A stretch of 64,000 nt of DNA from Burkholderiales bacterium Ga0077543 (GCA_001464055.1 LNET01000079.1:1-64000); one strand, 5' to 3'. Shown: positions 26,368 to 36,183, counted from the stretch's first letter. Notes: generated by a model from the sequence alone, not told the origin. Made by a program: numbers and translations.

Positions 26368-28661
26368 AGCGCCGCCTGCCGTTCCTGCGGCTGCGCCGCG
26401 GGATGCTGCACCACGTTGCTGGCGGGTGCGGCGCCGGGCGGGCGCGCGCCGGACAAGGCCGCCAGCACCTGGGCCTTCGGCCCGTCCATCACCAGCTTGC
26501 CGGCGTCGATGACGGCGATGCGATCGACGAGTTCCAGCACCGCCGGGCGGTGCGTCACCATGATCAGCGTGCAGCCCCCGCAGGCCGCCTTCAGCTGGCG
26601 CAGGAAGGCGACCTCGCTTTGTGCGTCCATCGAACTGGTGGGCTCGTCCATCAGCAGCACCGTGGGCTTCATCACCAGGCAGCGTGCCAGCGCCACCAGC
26701 TGCCGCTGGCCACCCGAGAGCAGGGTGCCGGCCTCGCCCACCGGCAGTTCCCAGCCCTGCGGGTGGGCCGCGACGAGACGGTCCAGGCCGGTCAGGCGCG
26801 CGACTTCGGCCAGGCGGCCGGCGTCGGCGCCCGGGCGGTCGAGCAGCACGTTGTCGCGCAGCGTGCCGCTGAACAGGCGCGGGTCCTGGCTGACGAAGCC
26901 GACCCGGGCGCGGTAGTCGGCCGGGTCGATCTGCCGCAGGTCCATGCCATCGGCTTCGACCATGCCTTCGCTGGGCAGGTACAGGCCGGCCAGCAGGCGC
27001 AGGATGGTGCTCTTGCCGGAACCGATTCGGCCCAGCAGCGCAACCCGTTCGCCGGGCGCAAAGCGCAGGTTCACGCCCTTCAGCACGCGCGGGCCGCCGC
27101 CGGGGGTGGCGTCCTGGACACCGCTGCCGGCAATCGGCTGGCTCGGGTAGGAAAACGACGCGTCGATCAAGCCCAGCGCACCGCTCAGCTCGCGCTTGGG
27201 CACGTAGGTTCGGCCGGGTTCACGGTCGACGGGCTGGCGCATCACGTGGTCCAGTGCGCGCATGGCGGCGCGTGCGCCCTGGTAGCGCGTGGCCAGCTGC
27301 ACCACGCTCGACAGCGGCGCCACGGCGCGCGTGGCGAACATCACGGCGCCGATCAGTGCGCCGCCGGTGAGTGTCTTGTCGGCGATGAGGAAGACGCCGA
27401 TGACCATCATCACCATCGTGATGAGTTGCTGCGACACGGCCGAGATGTTCATCGTCCAGGCACTGATGCGGCGTGAATGCAGCATCGCGGTGGCGGCTCC
27501 GGCAGTGGCTTCTTCATAGCGCCGCAGAAAGCGACCCTGCGCGCCGGCAGCCTTCACGTCTTCCAGGCCGTCGACCGACTCGACCAGCACGCCATGCAGG
27601 TCGGCCTGCTCGGCCTGGTGGGTGTTCATCGCGCGCCGCAGGCTGCCCTGGATCAGCACCGACATGCCGATCAGCAGCGGAATGGCCAGCACCAGCACCC
27701 AGCCCAGCGGGCCGGCAATGACGAAAGTCATGGTCACGAACAGCAGGATGAAAGGCAGGTCCGACAGCGCCGCCAGCGTGGCCGAGGCAAAGAACTCGCG
27801 CACCTGTTCCACCTGCGCCAGGTGGTGGGCATAGGCACCGCTGGACGCCGGCCGGTTTTCCATGCGGATGCCCAGGGTCTGGCGGAACAGCGTGGCGCCG
27901 ATGATCAGGTCGGCCTTGCGGCCGGCCATGTCGATGAGGTAGGCGCGCAGCTGGCGCGAGATCAGGTCGAACACCAGCGCCAGGGCACTGGCCGTGGCCA
28001 GCGCGCCCAGCGTGACGAAGGCCTGGTGCGGAATGACCTTGTCGAAGATCACCGACGTGGCCAGCCCCGTCACCAGCATCAGCACGTTCGACAGCAGCGC
28101 TGCCAGCAGCGCGCCGCGGTAGTAAGGCACGAAGCGGCGCAAGGTGCCCCAGAGCCAGTGGCTGCCGGGGTCGCGCAGCGCAGCCGCGTCCTGGCCTGGG
28201 CCCTGCCCGGCAGCCGGCGTCGCCAGCGGCGTGGCCACCAGCGCGATGCCGGTGTATTCCTGCAGCAATTCGTCTTCGCTGGCGGTGCAGGCGTGGTGCT
28301 CGCGGCCGGGCATGACGATGTCGTAGCGGCGCGGGTCGTCGGCATGGCGGGCCACGACGATGCAGGCATCGCCTTCCTTGAGCAGCAGTATCGCGGGCAG
28401 CAGCAGGTGGTGCATCGCGGCCAGCGGGCGCTGCACCAGGCCGGCGCTGTAGCCGGCTTGGTGCAGGGCCAGGAGTGCCTGGTCCGGGCCCAGCCGGCCG
28501 GTGCGCGCCTGGCCGGCCAGCAAGGACTCGGGCGTGCGTTCGCGGCCGTGATGGCGCGTCAGCCAGCTGATGGCGTGCGCCAGCGCATCGTTGTCGCTGT
28601 CCCAGCCCGTTTCCGCGGGCGGGGGCTGGGCAGTGCCGGGTAAAGGGGCGGGCTCGCTCAT
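26364..28661 (-). CDS. Type I secretion ABC transporter with degenerate C39 domain
   Basis: A 765-residue fused exporter ATPase of the LapB/RTX type. The N-terminal C39-like domain (about 20-150) lacks the catalytic cysteine (ALAHAISWL where C39 has its Cys), so it is a docking domain for the substrate rather than a protease. A six-helix membrane domain (about 175-460) and a nucleotide-binding domain follow, with Walker A GRIGSGKST, signature LLSGGQRQ and Walker B VLLMDEP. It exports an unfolded C-terminally signalled protein, typically an RTX adhesin or enzyme. No such substrate gene lies within the window. It starts 23 bases after the GT41 gene. Confidence 0.93.
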   Translation of the reverse strand: MSEPAPLPGTAQPPPAETGWDSDNDALAHAISWLTRHHGRERTPESLLAGQARTGRLGPDQALLALHQAGYSAGLVQRPLAAMHHLLLPAILLLKEGDACIVVARHADDPRRYDIVMPGREHHACTASEDELLQEYTGIALVATPLATPAAGQGPGQDAAALRDPGSHWLWGTLRRFVPYYRGALLAALLSNVLMLVTGLATSVIFDKVIPHQAFVTLGALATASALALVFDLISRQLRAYLIDMAGRKADLIIGATLFRQTLGIRMENRPASSGAYAHHLAQVEQVREFFASATLAALSDLPFILLFVTMTFVIAGPLGWVLVLAIPLLIGMSVLIQGSLRRAMNTHQAEQADLHGVLVESVDGLEDVKAAGAQGRFLRRYEEATAGAATAMLHSRRISAWTMNISAVSQQLITMVMMVIGVFLIADKTLTGGALIGAVMFATRAVAPLSSVVQLATRYQGARAAMRALDHVMRQPVDREPGRTYVPKRELSGALGLIDASFSYPSQPIAGSGVQDATPGGGPRVLKGVNLRFAPGERVALLGRIGSGKSTILRLLAGLYLPSEGMVEADGMDLRQIDPADYRARVGFVSQDPRLFSGTLRDNVLLDRPGADAGRLAEVARLTGLDRLVAAHPQGWELPVGEAGTLLSGGQRQLVALARCLVMKPTVLLMDEPTSSMDAQSEVAFLRQLKAACGGCTLIMVTHRPAVLELVDRIAVIDAGKLVMDGPKAQVLAALSGARPPGAAPASNVVQHPAAQPQERQAAL

Positions 28662-28684
28662 CGCAGGGCTTCAGCGGGGCAGTG

Positions 28685-30535
28685 TCAGCAAAGCCGCGGC
28701 AGGGCCCTGGCGCGGGTGGCTTGGACCAGGTCTTCGAAGGCCGACTCGATGTCGCGCACGATCTGCGGCACGTCGAACAGCGGGCTGGTGCGCGCGTGTT
28801 CGGCCAGGTAGCGCTTGAGCGAGGCCACGCGCGCGGGCGTGCGGCCCAGCGTGATGGCCAGGCGTTCGTAGTCGGCCAGGCTGTCGGTGACGAGGTCGGG
28901 CAGGCCCACGGCGTGCAGCAGGCTGCCGGCCATGCGGCTGATGTAGGTGCGGCCGGCGCGGGTGAGGATGGGCGTGCCCATCCACAGCGCGTCGCTGGCG
29001 GTGGTGCCGGCGTTGTAGGGGAAGGTGTCCAGCACCAGGTCGGCCAGCTGGAAGCGCGCCAGGTACTCGGCCGGCGCGACACGCGGCGCGAACACCAGGC
29101 GGCTGCGCGCGACGCCGGCCGCGTCGGCCGCGTTCAGCATGTTCGCGCGCGCGGTGTCGTTGTCGGCCAGCAACCACAACACGCTGCCAGGCACGGCCTG
29201 CAGGATGCGCAGCCAGGCGGCGAACATCTCGGCGGTGAACTTGTGGTTGTTGTTGAAGCTGCAGTAGACGAAGGCGCCTTCGGGCAGGCCGTAGGTGCTG
29301 CGCAGCGGCAGCGGAGCCACCTGGCGCTGGCGGTCGCTGACCTGGAAGCAGTGCGGCAGGTAGACGGGCCGTTCGGTGCAGTAGGGCAGCAGTTCGGGCG
29401 GCATCACGAACCGGTCGGCCAGCATCCAGTCCACGCCCGGCAGGGCGCTGGTGCCGGGCAGGCCCAGATAGCTCAGCTGCACCGGTGCCGCGCGCCAGCC
29501 CAGGATGCCCGGGCGGGCTCCGCTGGTCAGGCCCTGCAGGTCCACCAGCACGTCGATGCCGGCCTGGGCGATGAGCTTGGCCGCGGTCTGGTCGTCGACG
29601 CCGGCCAGACGCACATGATGGTCCAGCGCCTTCAGGATGCGCTGGCGCTGCGGCTGCTGCGATTCCACCGTCCAGTCGAAGGCCCAGATCTCGAAACGGC
29701 TGCGGTCGTGCAGTTCGAACAGCTCGGCCGTGAGCAGGCCCACCGCATGGGTGTGCAGGTCGCCGCTGAGGTAGCCCACGCGGATGCGGGCGTCCTTGTC
29801 CGGGTCGCGCGCCGGCGCCTGGCCGTGCAGCGGCAGCACTCCGGTGGGCTTGGCCACGCGTTCGTGCACGAAGCGCTGCGCCGTCAGCAGCTGCAGGGCG
29901 GGGTCGTCGCTCAGGCCCATCATCGCCAGCAGCGAGGTGCCCAGCAGGAACTGGTTCGGCGTGACTTCGCCGACCGGCAGGTCGTGCGGCCAGGCGCATT
30001 GCTTCTGGCGGATGTGGATGTAGTGCTGGATGACGTCGAACTGGCCGGCGCGCAGTTCCAGGCTGCGGCGCATCAGGGCTTCGGACTCGGGGAAACGCTT
30101 GGCGGTCTCGAGCATGCGCGCGCTGTTGTTCAGCGCGTGCAGCCGGTGCTCGGTGGACGGGGCGGGCTCGGCGTCGAACACCTGGCGCCAGGTGGCCAGG
30201 GCGGCGTCGGTCTCGCCACGGCGCTCGTGCACATGCCCCAGGTTCAGCAGAGCCGGGGCGAAGCCAGGGGCAAGGTCCAGCGCCTGGCGGTAGGCGGCTT
30301 CGGAAGCTGCTTCCTGGCCCAGGGTCGACAGCAGGGTGCCCCAGTTGAAGCAGGCCACGTGGCGCAGCTGCGAGGTGCTCGCCGCAATCCAGGTCTCGTA
30401 CAGCTTCGCCGCCTGGGCCGGCTGGCCGGCCGCCTGCAGCCGTCCGGCCTGGTCCATCAACGCGGGCAGGCTGAGCGTGGCCATGTCGGCCACGGGAGGG
30501 CCGGCCGGCGCTGACTGTTCGGTGATGGTGTGCAT
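28685..30535 (-). CDS. TPR-containing GT41 (OGT/SPINDLY-like) glycosyltransferase
   Basis: A 616-residue protein. Residues about 15-200 are TPR-like helices (AAYRQALDLAPGFAPALLNL). The C-terminal two thirds are the GT41 catalytic region: RIRVGYLSGDLHTHAV, VDVLVDLQGL-type strand, WRAAPVQLSYLGLPGT, CSFNNNHKFTAEMF and VLDTFPYNAGTTASDALWMG. These enzymes add a single sugar to Ser/Thr or Asn of cytoplasmic proteins. I chose ATG at 30535; the upstream extension is not protein-like. Position directly ahead of a type I exporter suggests that it glycosylates the exported protein before secretion. That is inference. Confidence 0.88.
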   Translation of the reverse strand: MHTITEQSAPAGPPVADMATLSLPALMDQAGRLQAAGQPAQAAKLYETWIAASTSQLRHVACFNWGTLLSTLGQEAASEAAYRQALDLAPGFAPALLNLGHVHERRGETDAALATWRQVFDAEPAPSTEHRLHALNNSARMLETAKRFPESEALMRRSLELRAGQFDVIQHYIHIRQKQCAWPHDLPVGEVTPNQFLLGTSLLAMMGLSDDPALQLLTAQRFVHERVAKPTGVLPLHGQAPARDPDKDARIRVGYLSGDLHTHAVGLLTAELFELHDRSRFEIWAFDWTVESQQPQRQRILKALDHHVRLAGVDDQTAAKLIAQAGIDVLVDLQGLTSGARPGILGWRAAPVQLSYLGLPGTSALPGVDWMLADRFVMPPELLPYCTERPVYLPHCFQVSDRQRQVAPLPLRSTYGLPEGAFVYCSFNNNHKFTAEMFAAWLRILQAVPGSVLWLLADNDTARANMLNAADAAGVARSRLVFAPRVAPAEYLARFQLADLVLDTFPYNAGTTASDALWMGTPILTRAGRTYISRMAGSLLHAVGLPDLVTDSLADYERLAITLGRTPARVASLKRYLAEHARTSPLFDVPQIVRDIESAFEDLVQATRARALPRLC

Positions 30536-30809
30536 GGGGCCGCAATGCGGAATGACAGTTGTTCCGCATGCTATGGAGCCGGGGTGCGCGCCAGCGGGCG
30601 AACAGCAGCCCGAAAGCGGGTCATTTCCCGTGACGGCCACCCAGGGAAAGATGGGGCGGCGGCGGTTGGCCGGCCTGCAGGAGGCTGCGCACGCGCAGGG
30701 CTGCGCAAGCTGCGCGGCCGGCTGGTTGATCGACCAGCGCTCCGGGCGAAACGACTTCAGGCTGCCGTTCGAAGTCTTTCCCGCCCGCCCACCGAAGACG
30801 AACCCCTGA

Positions 30810-32141
30810 CTACCGGTTCATCCAGCCCATTGCCGACGGCAGCCAGGTGGCAATGGCCGGAAACAGGAACACGATCACCACCGCCGCCAGCTGCATGTAG
30901 ATGAAGGGCCAGACGCCGCGGTAGATCTCGCGCGTCTGCACTTCCGGCGGAGCCACCCCGCGGAAGAAGAACAGGCTCCAGCCTACCGGCGGCGTGAGGA
31001 AGCTGGTCTGCATGTTGATGCAGATCAGCGCCGCCAGCCAGACCATGTCCACACCCTGCGACACGAAATAGGGCAGGAACAGCGGCAGCACGATGTAGCT
31101 GATCTCGGCCCACTCCAGCAGCACGCCGGCCAGGAACAGCACACCCATGAAGAACAGGATGTCGGTGGTGGTGCCGCCGGGTATGAGGTCGAACAGGCCC
31201 TGGATCAGCCGCTCGCCGCCCAGCCCGCGGAAGGCCAGGCTGAAGGCCTGCGCCGTCATGATGACGAAGAAGATCATCACGCTGGTGGTCAGCGTGTCGC
31301 GGCAGGTGTCGCTCAGCACCTTCCTGTTCATCTTGCCGCTCAGGGTGACGATGAGCAGTGAACCCAGTGCGCCGATGGCCGCTGCCTCGGTGGGCGCGGC
31401 CACGCCGCCCATGATCGAGCCCAGCACCGCACACACCAGCAGCAAGGCCGGCGCCACGCCCTTCACCAGCCTCACCAGGAGTTGCCCACGCGACAGGGCG
31501 GCACGCTCGGAAGCCGGAATGGGCGGCGCCTTCTCGGGGTTGCGCCAGGCGTAGATGAGGATGTAGGCGATGTACATGCCGCCCAGCATCAGGCCGGGCA
31601 TCAGTGCGGCGGCGAACAGCGTGCCCACCGACTCGTTCATGATCTCTGCCAGCAGCAGCAGCACCAGGCTGGGCGGAATGATCTGGCCCAGCGTGCCGCT
31701 GGCGCAGATGCTGCCTGCGGCCAGGCCGTGGTCGTACTTGTACTTCAGAAGCGTGGGCAGGGCGATCACGCCCAGCAGCACGATGGTGGCGCCGACGATG
31801 CCGGTGGTCGCCCCCATGATGACGCCGAAGATGACGATGCCCACACCCATGCCGCCGGGCACGCGACCGGCGATATGGCCGATGACCTCGAGCATGTCCT
31901 GGCCCAGGCGCGACTTTTCCAGCATCACGCCCATGAACACGAACATCGGCAGCGCAAGCAGCGACTGGTCGGTGGCCACGCCGTAGATGCGCGCTGGCAG
32001 CAGGTTGAACAGGCTGTCGCCGAAACCGATGAAGCCGAAGACGATGCCGGTGGCCGCCGCCGCATAGGCCACCGGCACCCCGATGAGCAGCACGACGACG
32101 AAGGCCACCAGCATGGCCAGGGCGAGCAGTTCAGTGCCCAT
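30810..32141 (-). CDS. dctM: TRAP transporter large permease (DctM)
   Basis: A 443-residue, 12-helix membrane protein with the DctM signatures ALPMFVFMGVMLEKS, GATTGIVGATIVLLG and QIIPPSLVLLLLAE. It is the sodium-coupled transport subunit of a TRAP system and resembles the mannitol/chloroaromatic subgroup. The ATG at 32141 overlaps the DctQ gene by 11 bases. The substrate cannot be deduced from the membrane subunits. Confidence 0.94.
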   Translation of the reverse strand: MGTELLALAMLVAFVVVLLIGVPVAYAAAATGIVFGFIGFGDSLFNLLPARIYGVATDQSLLALPMFVFMGVMLEKSRLGQDMLEVIGHIAGRVPGGMGVGIVIFGVIMGATTGIVGATIVLLGVIALPTLLKYKYDHGLAAGSICASGTLGQIIPPSLVLLLLAEIMNESVGTLFAAALMPGLMLGGMYIAYILIYAWRNPEKAPPIPASERAALSRGQLLVRLVKGVAPALLLVCAVLGSIMGGVAAPTEAAAIGALGSLLIVTLSGKMNRKVLSDTCRDTLTTSVMIFFVIMTAQAFSLAFRGLGGERLIQGLFDLIPGGTTTDILFFMGVLFLAGVLLEWAEISYIVLPLFLPYFVSQGVDMVWLAALICINMQTSFLTPPVGWSLFFFRGVAPPEVQTREIYRGVWPFIYMQLAAVVIVFLFPAIATWLPSAMGWMNR

Positions 32142-32664
32142 GATTTTCCCTGGCTGCTGTGGGTGCCGCTGCACCGGCCAGGCGTGCGCCCGTTCTGACC
32201 ACCGTGGTCACGGCCACCACGGCCAGCAAGGCATAACCCGATACCACCAGCGACTTGACGGCCCAGCGCCAGGGCAGGCCACCCGGGTCAGGCGAAATCT
32301 CGGACAACGAGAAGGAATGCGCCGTGAACTTCCAGCCCAGCCAGCAGACGAACAACGAAAAAGGAAGCATCACCAGCAGGGCCGTCAGGAACTCGATCCA
32401 CAGCTTGGTGCGTTCGCTGTAGTGCTGATAGAACAGGTCCACGCGCACCTGCGAACCGCTGAGCTGCATGCTGGAGATGCCCCACAGCGCCACCACGGCC
32501 AGCAGGTGCCATTCCAGTTCCTGCAGCCAGACCGTGCTGGCGTTGAAGAAGTAGCGGCCCAGGGTATTGCCGCTGATCAGCAGCACCATCACCAGGGTCA
32601 GCCACGAAGTCCAACGGCCGATGCGGTGGATCACCGCATCGGCAGCATCTGCCAGACGCAACAT
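32131..32664 (-). CDS. dctQ: TRAP transporter small permease (DctQ)
   Basis: A 177-residue protein with four membrane helices and the DctQ core LGRYFFNASTVWLQELEWHLLA and QVRVDLFYQHYSERTKLWIE (quoted in parts). It pairs with DctM to form the TRAP membrane unit. It begins 6 bases after the binding-protein gene and overlaps dctM, giving the order binding protein, small permease, large permease. Confidence 0.92.
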   Translation of the reverse strand: MLRLADAADAVIHRIGRWTSWLTLVMVLLISGNTLGRYFFNASTVWLQELEWHLLAVVALWGISSMQLSGSQVRVDLFYQHYSERTKLWIEFLTALLVMLPFSLFVCWLGWKFTAHSFSLSEISPDPGGLPWRWAVKSLVVSGYALLAVVAVTTVVRTGARLAGAAAPTAARENHGH

Positions 32665-32670
32665 CCCGGC

Positions 32671-33777
32671 TTAACCGCGCGAACGCGACAGGAAGGTCTC
32701 TTCGCTGATCTCGGACCAGCGGTCGTGCTTCCTCTTGAAGGTGAAGAAGGAGTCGTGCACCTTCTTCGTCATCGCGTCTTTCGCAGCGGCTTCGTTCAGC
32801 ACGTCGGCCGTGGTCTTGCGCAGCGCCGTCACCACGTCTTCGGGCAAGGAGCGAACCACCACCTTGTCGCGGTTGACCAGCTGGTCCAGCGCATCGGCGT
32901 TGCGCGCTTCCAGCAGGAACAAACCTTCCTGGTTGGTGGCGTCGGCTGCAGCGCGCACCACTTCCTTCAGGTCGGCCGGCAGGGCGTCCCAGATCTTGCG
33001 CTGCATCACGATTTCCGACACGGTGCTGGGCTCGTGCCAGCCACTGCCGTAGTAGTTCTTCGCGGCGTTCTGCAGGCCCAGGCGGGCGTCGAGGAAGGGG
33101 CCGACGAATTCGGCCGCGTCGATGACGCCACGCTCCAGCGCAGGGAAGATCTCGCCGCCGGGCAGCTGCCGCACTTCCACGCCCTGCGCTGCATAGATGC
33201 GGCCGGCCAGGCCGGGAATGCGCATCTTCAGGCCCTTCAGGTCGGCCAGGCTCTTGATCTCCTTCTTGAACCAGCCCGTCATCTGCACCCCCGAGCAGCC
33301 GGCGGCAAAAGGCATGACGTTCAGCGGCCGATACACCTCTTCCCAGAGCTGGTTGCCGCCGCCGAACTGCAGCCAGGCATAGTGGCCGAGGAAGCTCATG
33401 CCGAAGGGCACGGTGGCAAAGTACTGAGCTGCGAAGGTCTTGCCCGACCAGAAGTAGGACACGCCGTGATTCAGTTCGACCGTGCCGCTTGAAACCGCGT
33501 CGAAACCTTCGAAGGCTGGCAGCAGTTCGCCCGCCGCGAAGATCTGGATCTTGATGCGCCCGCCAGACATCTTGTCGCAGCGTTCGGCGAAGGCCTGGGC
33601 ACTGCCCGGCCCTACCTGGTAGAACGGAAGCCCCGCGGGCCAGGTCGTCGTCATGCGCCAGCGATAGGTCTGTTGCGCGTGAACCAGGGCCGGGGCTGCC
33701 AATGCAGCGCCCGCCAGTCCAGCCGATCCGAACTTGAGCGCCGACCGGCGGCGTTGCAGAACTGTTTCGTCCGTCAT
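32671..33777 (-). CDS. dctP: TRAP transporter substrate-binding protein (DctP family, Tat signal)
   Basis: A 368-residue periplasmic binding protein. The N-terminus (QRRRSALKFGSAGLAGAALA) is a twin-arginine-like signal with a cleavage region LVHAQ. The mature part has the DctP features FWSGKTFAAQYFATVPFGMS, the ligand-contact Arg in GLKMRIPGLAGR, and GGEIFPALERGVIDAAEFVGP. It captures an organic anion, probably a 2-oxo or hydroxy acid by family, and delivers it to DctQM. Tat export suggests folding before export, common in this mannitol/chloroaromatic-type subgroup. It heads the TRAP operon, 114 bases after cynS. Confidence 0.92.
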   Translation of the reverse strand: MTDETVLQRRRSALKFGSAGLAGAALAAPALVHAQQTYRWRMTTTWPAGLPFYQVGPGSAQAFAERCDKMSGGRIKIQIFAAGELLPAFEGFDAVSSGTVELNHGVSYFWSGKTFAAQYFATVPFGMSFLGHYAWLQFGGGNQLWEEVYRPLNVMPFAAGCSGVQMTGWFKKEIKSLADLKGLKMRIPGLAGRIYAAQGVEVRQLPGGEIFPALERGVIDAAEFVGPFLDARLGLQNAAKNYYGSGWHEPSTVSEIVMQRKIWDALPADLKEVVRAAADATNQEGLFLLEARNADALDQLVNRDKVVVRSLPEDVVTALRKTTADVLNEAAAKDAMTKKVHDSFFTFKRKHDRWSEISEETFLSRSRG

Positions 33778-33891
33778 GAGAATTCCAGGATTGGTCGATC
33801 AAACAAAAGACAACCACGTTGAACTGCACGGCGCAGCCATGTCGGTTCGAACGCGGCAAGTTGGCCAGCCGCGCAGCGTCCGGCCCAGGCC

Positions 33892-34335
33892 TCAATAGGT
33901 CTTGTAGGGCAGGAACTTGCCGCTCATCGTGATGCTGACCCGGTCGCCGGCCGCATTCGGCTCGCGCTGCAGGTCCATCCTGAAGTCGATGGCCGACATG
34001 ATCCCGTCACCGAACTCTTCGTGGATGAGTTCCTTGAAGGTCGTGCCGTACACGCTGACCAGTTCGTAGAAGCGGTAGATCAGCGGGTCGGTGGGCACGC
34101 TGGTGGGCAGGCTGCCCTTGTAGGGCACCACCATCAGCCACTTCTTCTCTTCGCTGGTCAGGCCGAAGATCTCGCCGACCACGCTGGCCTGCTGTTCGGT
34201 CAGGGTCATCTGGCCCATGCAGGCGGCGGTGACCCATTCCTTGCTCAGGCCCACCTGCTTGGCCACGTCGCACCATTTGATGCCCTTGCTGACCTTGGCG
34301 GTGATGATTTTCTCGGTGACGTCGATGCGGCTCAT
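33892..34335 (-). CDS. cynS: Cyanate hydratase (cyanase)
   Basis: The 147-residue protein is full length for cyanase. Catalytic residues are in place: Arg88 and Glu91 in IYRFYELVSVYG and Ser114 in DGIMSAIDF. An N-terminal helical DNA-binding-like fold precedes them. It decomposes cyanate with bicarbonate to ammonia and carbon dioxide, giving detoxification and a nitrogen source. AGGAG lies 6-7 bases before the ATG at 34335. It is the last gene of the cyanate-type ABC operon, 38 bases after the ATPase gene. No carbonic anhydrase (CynT) is adjacent. Confidence 0.96.
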   Translation of the reverse strand: MSRIDVTEKIITAKVSKGIKWCDVAKQVGLSKEWVTAACMGQMTLTEQQASVVGEIFGLTSEEKKWLMVVPYKGSLPTSVPTDPLIYRFYELVSVYGTTFKELIHEEFGDGIMSAIDFRMDLQREPNAAGDRVSITMSGKFLPYKTY

Positions 34336-34373
34336 GTCGTTCTCCTGTTGTGCGGGCTGTGAAGGGATGGAAT

Positions 34374-35267
34374 TCAAGCGACGTGCCGCAGCGGCACGAC
34401 CTTGGCGTGGGGCGATGGCTCGGGCTCCGGGTCCAGGCCCGGGGTCACGACCGGGGGCCGTGCCGGCGCGCGGCCGTGCGACAGGTCCTTGCTGCGCGCC
34501 ACCAGGAAGTCGACCAGGTGGTTGCGGATGCGGTAGTACTGCGGGTCGTGATGCAGGGTGGCGCGGGTGCGGTCGCGCGGCATCGTGTTCTTCACGATCT
34601 CGGCCACGCGGGCCTGCGGGCCGTTGCTCATCAGCAGGATGCGGTCGGCCAGGAGGATGGCTTCGTCGACGTCGTGCGTGATCATGAACACGGTCTGGTG
34701 CGTCTCGGCACAGATGCGCAGCAGTTCGTCCTGGATGGTGCCCCGGGTCAGTGCGTCCAGTGCACCAAAAGGCTCATCGAGCAGCAACATGCGCGGCTGG
34801 ATGGCGAAAGCCCGGGCAATGCCCACCCGCTGCTTCATGCCACCAGACAAGGCGCTGGGCTTCTTGTCGATGGCCGACGCCAGCCCGACCAGGGCCACAT
34901 ACCTCTCGACATGTTCGGTGACCTGCGCCCGGCTCCAGTCGGGCCACTTGCTGCGCACGGCAAAAGCGATGTTCTTGCGTACCGTCAGCCAGGGCATCAG
35001 CGCATGACCCTGGAACACCACGCCGCGGTCCAGGCTGGGCCCGGCGACTTCGCGGTTGTCCATGAACACATGGCCCATGGTGGCGCTTTCCAGACCGGCC
35101 AGCACGTTCAGGATGGTGGTCTTGCCGCAGCCGCTGTGGCCGATGATGCAGACGAATTCGCCCTGGTGAATGCCGAAGTTGACGGCGTCGAACACCGGCT
35201 CGGGCGAACCCGGGAAGGCCTTGCCCAGGCCTTCGACCTTGAGGAACGGGGTGGGTTCAGTCGACAT
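34374..35267 (-). CDS. Nitrate/cyanate-type ABC transporter ATP-binding protein
   Basis: A 297-residue ATPase with Walker A GHSGCGKTT, Q-loop VVFQGHALMPWLTV, signature LSGGMKQRVGIARAF and Walker B MLLLDEPFGALD. It belongs to the NrtD/CynD/TauB branch that energises nitrate, cyanate, bicarbonate or sulfonate import. It overlaps the permease gene by 11 bases. The adjacent cyanase favours cyanate as substrate. The C-terminal 40 residues are Pro-rich and unlike the core family. Confidence 0.92.
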   Translation of the reverse strand: MSTEPTPFLKVEGLGKAFPGSPEPVFDAVNFGIHQGEFVCIIGHSGCGKTTILNVLAGLESATMGHVFMDNREVAGPSLDRGVVFQGHALMPWLTVRKNIAFAVRSKWPDWSRAQVTEHVERYVALVGLASAIDKKPSALSGGMKQRVGIARAFAIQPRMLLLDEPFGALDALTRGTIQDELLRICAETHQTVFMITHDVDEAILLADRILLMSNGPQARVAEIVKNTMPRDRTRATLHHDPQYYRIRNHLVDFLVARSKDLSHGRAPARPPVVTPGLDPEPEPSPHAKVVPLRHVA

Positions 35268-36183
35268 AGGTCACTGCCTTTTGCAGACGCGCAAACATCA
35301 TGTCGAGCAGCATGCCGACGACACCGATGACGAGGATGGCGAAGATGACGTTCGGCAGGCTCAGGTTGTTCCACTCGTTCCAGACGAAGTAGCCGATGCC
35401 GGTGCCGCCCACCAGCATCTCGGCAGCCACGATCACGAGCCAGGCGATGCCCATGCTGATGCGCATGCCCGTGAGGATGGTGGGCGCTGCCGCTGGCAGG
35501 ATGACTTCGAAAGCCTTTCGCAGCGGGCTCACCTCCAGCGTCCGCGCCACGTTCAGCCATTCCTTGCGCACGCTGGCCACGCCGAAAGCGGTGTTCAACA
35601 GCATCGGCCAGATGCTGCAGATGAAGATGACGAAGATGCCGCTGACCGCACTGTCCTTGATGATGTAAAGCGCCAGCGGCATCCAGGCCAGCGGCGAAAT
35701 CGGCTTCAGCACCTGGATGAAGGGGTCCAGCGCGCGGTACATCAGCGGGCTCATGCCGATGACGAAGCCCAGCGGAATGGCCACCAGCGCTGCCAGCGCA
35801 TAGCCCAGTCCCACGCGGGCCAGCGAGTGCCCCAGCTGCAGGCCCAGGCCCTTGTCGTTCGGGCCGTTGTCGTAGAAGGGGTCGCCCAGGTGGTGCAGCG
35901 CCGTGCTGCCCATCTGCCCCAGCGTGGGGAAGCCGCTCTTGCCCACGGCCGATGGATCGGCCATGCCTGCGGGGTCCTTGCCCATGAGCTTGGCGTACTC
36001 GATCTGCTCGGGAGTCATCGCCGCCGCGGGCGCTGCCGGCGCCGCCGCCGGTGAGCTGGTGGCGAGATGCCACACGCCCAGGATCAGCAGCAGCAGCAGC
36101 ACCGACAGCAGCGTGGCCTTCAGGGATTCACGGCGCGCAGCGTTGCGCGCGGTCAGCGTGGCGGCATTCATCGCTGCAGCCAT
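35257..36183 (-). CDS. Nitrate/cyanate-type ABC transporter permease
   Basis: A 308-residue permease. An N-terminal membrane helix (about 23-43) precedes an Ala/Pro-rich periplasmic stretch of about 75 residues. The binding-protein-dependent transport domain (about 120-305) contains the EAA loop RTLEVSPLRKAFEVILPAAAPTILTG (quoted in parts across positions 220-245). The N-terminal extension is typical of the NrtB branch. Its ATG overlaps the binding-protein stop by one base (TGATG). Confidence 0.92.
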   Translation of the reverse strand: MAAAMNAATLTARNAARRESLKATLLSVLLLLLILGVWHLATSSPAAAPAAPAAAMTPEQIEYAKLMGKDPAGMADPSAVGKSGFPTLGQMGSTALHHLGDPFYDNGPNDKGLGLQLGHSLARVGLGYALAALVAIPLGFVIGMSPLMYRALDPFIQVLKPISPLAWMPLALYIIKDSAVSGIFVIFICSIWPMLLNTAFGVASVRKEWLNVARTLEVSPLRKAFEVILPAAAPTILTGMRISMGIAWLVIVAAEMLVGGTGIGYFVWNEWNNLSLPNVIFAILVIGVVGMLLDMMFARLQKAVTYVD

